Shown: piece after piece, positions 39,466 through 41,009 of the stretch | How positions within the stretch are numbered: position 1 is the first letter of the stretch | How the letters are laid out: each line of letters begins with the position of its first letter | Source: Burkholderiales bacterium | GTDB lineage: Bacteria > Pseudomonadota > Gammaproteobacteria > Burkholderiales > Thiobacteraceae | Assembly: GCA_018781585.1 (NCBI GenBank) | Contig: JADMJT010000043.1 | Coordinates: forward strand, 1-41,009 | DNA length: 41,009 nucleotides | Direction of reading: 5' to 3' | Made by a program: the position numbers and the translations under genes | Notes under the pieces: generated by a model | Seen by the model: only the letters and a program-made list of their open reading frames with translations | What the model was told of the DNA's origin: nothing | Databases searched by the model: none

Positions 39466-40749
39466 ATGGTTTTCGAAAACTTTGCCAGCGCGCAGTCGTT
39501 CTTCCTCTGGTCAACTTTCGTGATCGCGCTGATTATGGGCGCGGTTGTGAATAAAACCGGGTTCTGCACCATGGGCGCGGTGTCCGACTGGGTCAATATC
39601 GGCGACACGGGGCGCATGCGCGCTTGGGTGTTCGCCATCGCTATTGGGATACTCGGTGTCATGGCCCTAGAGGCCGCGGGATTCATCAACCTGTCAGTCA
39701 ATCCACCCTCCCAGACCACCTTCCCGCCCTACCGCCAGAATCAACTGGTATGGGTAGAAAATCTGCTGGGCGGCTTGCTGTTCGGCGTCGGCATGACACT
39801 CGCCTCGGGCTGCGGCAACAAGACCTTGATCCGTATCGGCGGCGGTAACATCAAATCGATCATGGTGTTGTTGATCATCGCGGCCATCGCCTATTTCATG
39901 ATCAACCCCTTCCCCGGCTCGGACAAAACGCTGTTCTCCTTATTTTTCTACGATTGGATCCGGCCGCTGTCCACGTCGCTTACCACCAACCAAGACCTTG
40001 GCGCCATGCTCTTCGGCGCGGACAAAGCAGCGACTGGCCGCGCTGTCATGGGGGGAATCATCGGCGCGTTACTGCTGGTCTATGTATTTAAATCGAACGA
40101 TTTTCGCGGCAGCTTCGACAATATCCTCGGCGGTCTGATTGTCGGCCTGGCGATCCTCGGCGCGTGGTATGTCACTAGCAACATACAGGTGCAGGCCGAA
40201 ACCGAAACCGTGAAAATCCAAAAATTCGTGGAAGATTGGGATTTGCTGGCCCAACCCACCGATGTCAAACCCGCACAAGCTGGCCCGCTCGCACCGCAGT
40301 CCTTCACCTTCATCAACCCGATGGGGCAAACATTAGGCTATGTCGCCAAGGGTTTTGACAAATCCTTGCTCACTTTCGGCGTCATGGCCTTGGCTGGCGT
40401 GATTTTCGGCTCTTTCTTGTGGTCGCTGATCACACGCAGTTTCAAGATCGAATGGTTCGCCTCCTTCAAAGATTTCGTCAGTCATTTTATCGGCGCGATC
40501 CTGATGGGTTTCGGCGGCGTACTCTCCATGGGCTGCACCATCGGCCAAGCAGTCACCGGCGTCTCGACCCTGGCCGTAGGTTCCATCGTTACCTTCGTCG
40601 CCATCGTGCTCGGAAGTGCCATCACCATGAAGATCCAGTACTACAAAATGGTGTACGAAAGCGACGCAAGCTTTCTCAAGGCCCTCATTACCGCCTTGGT
40701 CGATCTCAAACTATTGCCGGCTGGCCTACGTCAACTGGAAGCGGTTTAA
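39466..40749 (+). CDS. YeeE/YedE family (TsuA-like) thiosulfate/sulfur transporter
   Basis: A 427-residue membrane protein with about ten or more helices. The three cysteine motifs of the family are present: Cys34 in TGFCTMGAVSDW, Cys116 in ASGCGNKTL and Cys357 in MGCTIGQAVTGVS. In characterised YeeE proteins such cysteines pass thiosulfate through the membrane by transient S-S interactions. A hydrophilic loop at about 241-282 separates the halves. The ATG has GAGG upstream. No TusA/YeeD gene follows. Together with the rhodanese, DUF2892 and persulfide-sensor-like ArsR it suggests active sulfur metabolism. Confidence 0.9.
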   Translation: MVFENFASAQSFFLWSTFVIALIMGAVVNKTGFCTMGAVSDWVNIGDTGRMRAWVFAIAIGILGVMALEAAGFINLSVNPPSQTTFPPYRQNQLVWVENLLGGLLFGVGMTLASGCGNKTLIRIGGGNIKSIMVLLIIAAIAYFMINPFPGSDKTLFSLFFYDWIRPLSTSLTTNQDLGAMLFGADKAATGRAVMGGIIGALLLVYVFKSNDFRGSFDNILGGLIVGLAILGAWYVTSNIQVQAETETVKIQKFVEDWDLLAQPTDVKPAQAGPLAPQSFTFINPMGQTLGYVAKGFDKSLLTFGVMALAGVIFGSFLWSLITRSFKIEWFASFKDFVSHFIGAILMGFGGVLSMGCTIGQAVTGVSTLAVGSIVTFVAIVLGSAITMKIQYYKMVYESDASFLKALITALVDLKLLPAGLRQLEAV

Positions 40750-40779
40750 GCCTTAATTCATAGGGTATAGATGCTCTCT

Positions 40780-40802
40780 GCCCCGCCTCGTGCGGGGCTT
40801 TT
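40780..40802 (+). terminator. Intrinsic terminator after the YeeE/YedE gene
   Basis: Stem GCCCCGC/GCGGGGC with a 5-base loop followed by TTTT, 30 bases after the stop codon. Confidence 0.9.
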
Positions 40803-40804
40803 CA

Positions 40805-40833
40805 TTGACACAAATCTATCATTAACGGATAAT
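40805..40833 (+). promoter_or_regulatory. Sigma-70 promoter of the tRNA-Lys gene
   Basis: TTGACA (perfect -35), 17 bases, GATAAT (five of six). The start would be near 40840, nine bases before the tRNA. Confidence 0.92.
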
Positions 40834-40848
40834 CCCGCCTTTCTTTTT

Positions 40849-40924
40849 GGGTCGTTAGCTCAGCTGGTAGAGCAGCGGACTTTTAATCCGTTGGTCGCAG
40901 GTTCGAATCCCGCACGGCCTACCA
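40849..40924 (+). tRNA. tRNA-Lys, anticodon TTT
   Basis: A 76-base cloverleaf with encoded CCA. The acceptor stem GGGTCGT pairs with ACGGCCT (including two G-T pairs). G18-G19 and A21 occupy their expected places. The anticodon loop is CTTTTAA with TTT at 40882-40884 on a GCGGA/TCCGT stem, and the T-arm contains GTTCGAATC. It is flanked by its own promoter and a strong terminator, so it is a single-gene unit. Confidence 0.97.
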
Positions 40925-40930
40925 AAAACC

Positions 40931-40966
40931 AAAACGGCCTAGCGATTTTCTCGCTAGGCCGTTTTT
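40931..40966 (+). terminator. Intrinsic terminator of tRNA-Lys
   Basis: Arms AAAACGGCCTAGCGA and TCGCTAGGCCGTTTTT pair over 15 bases with a 5-base loop and end in TTTTT. A second short hairpin (GCGGCAGA/TCTGCCGC) follows at 40972-40990. Confidence 0.93.
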
Positions 40967-41009
40967 CATTTGCGGCAGATTCTCTGCCGCCACCTCCATC
41001 ATTCGCTAC

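Noticed and set aside
1-41009. CRISPR arrays, insertion-sequence transposases, prophage or plasmid genes
   Set aside because: No regularly spaced direct repeats and no transposase, integrase or phage protein found; the repeats are short noncoding palindromes.

Overview
The window looks like chromosomal DNA of a betaproteobacterium, probably a sulfur-oxidising or nitrate-using member of the Nitrosomonadales or a relative. This is inferred from gene content and order (gpmI-envC-ctpA; rhodanese-grxC-trxC-secB-gpsA; a CNP1-like protein; NirBD; a YeeE/YedE transporter). No rRNA or other decisive taxonomic marker is present. Most genes are GC-rich and tightly packed. By eye, the hybrid histidine kinase at 6440-10108 is clearly more AT-rich than its neighbours.

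Layout. 1-1380: a MarC-type membrane protein and a DUF924 protein, with a REP pair (643-689) and a 120-bp element with terminal inverted repeats (1261-1380). 1382-18571: a nitrate-assimilation region with two minus-strand transcription units. The first is narK followed by a fused PP2C phosphatase/Ser-Thr kinase. The second is ybiB-nirB-nirD-nasA-dmsBC. Each begins downstream of a near-consensus sigma-54 (-24/-12) element, at 4499-4515 and 18556-18571. A Tat-exported transglutaminase-like protein, a small membrane protein and a large MASE-like/Cache/PAS hybrid histidine kinase lie between them. 18768-22589: a secreted trypsin-like protease overlapping an FHA-domain membrane protein, a methyltransferase-like protein and an orphan ParA ATPase. 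22592-27774: a compact minus-strand housekeeping block (small unknown protein, gpsA, SH3 protein, secB, trxC, grxC, rhodanese, PglL/Wzy-type ligase).

27829-32836: an arsR - MFP - RND pump - DUF2892 block. The regulator carries the two cysteines typical of BigR/SqrR/HlyU-type reactive-sulfur sensors, and a palindrome lies exactly over the -10 box of a strong promoter in front of the pump genes. 32974-38447: gpmI, envC, ctpA, a CNP1-like gene and queE. 38620-40924: queC, a YeeE/YedE (TsuA-like) thiosulfate transporter and tRNA-Lys(TTT) with an excellent promoter.

How it works together. NarK would import nitrate, NasA would reduce it to nitrite, and NirBD would reduce nitrite to ammonium. The reductase is unusual because its partner is a DmsB-DmsC fusion, which suggests quinol rather than only soluble donors. 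The window is also rich in small dispersed palindromes. These include GTAG-headed REPs with covarying stems, one palindrome that supplies the stop codon of the RND gene, and one CCCTCTCCC-type repeat read in frame inside dmsBC.
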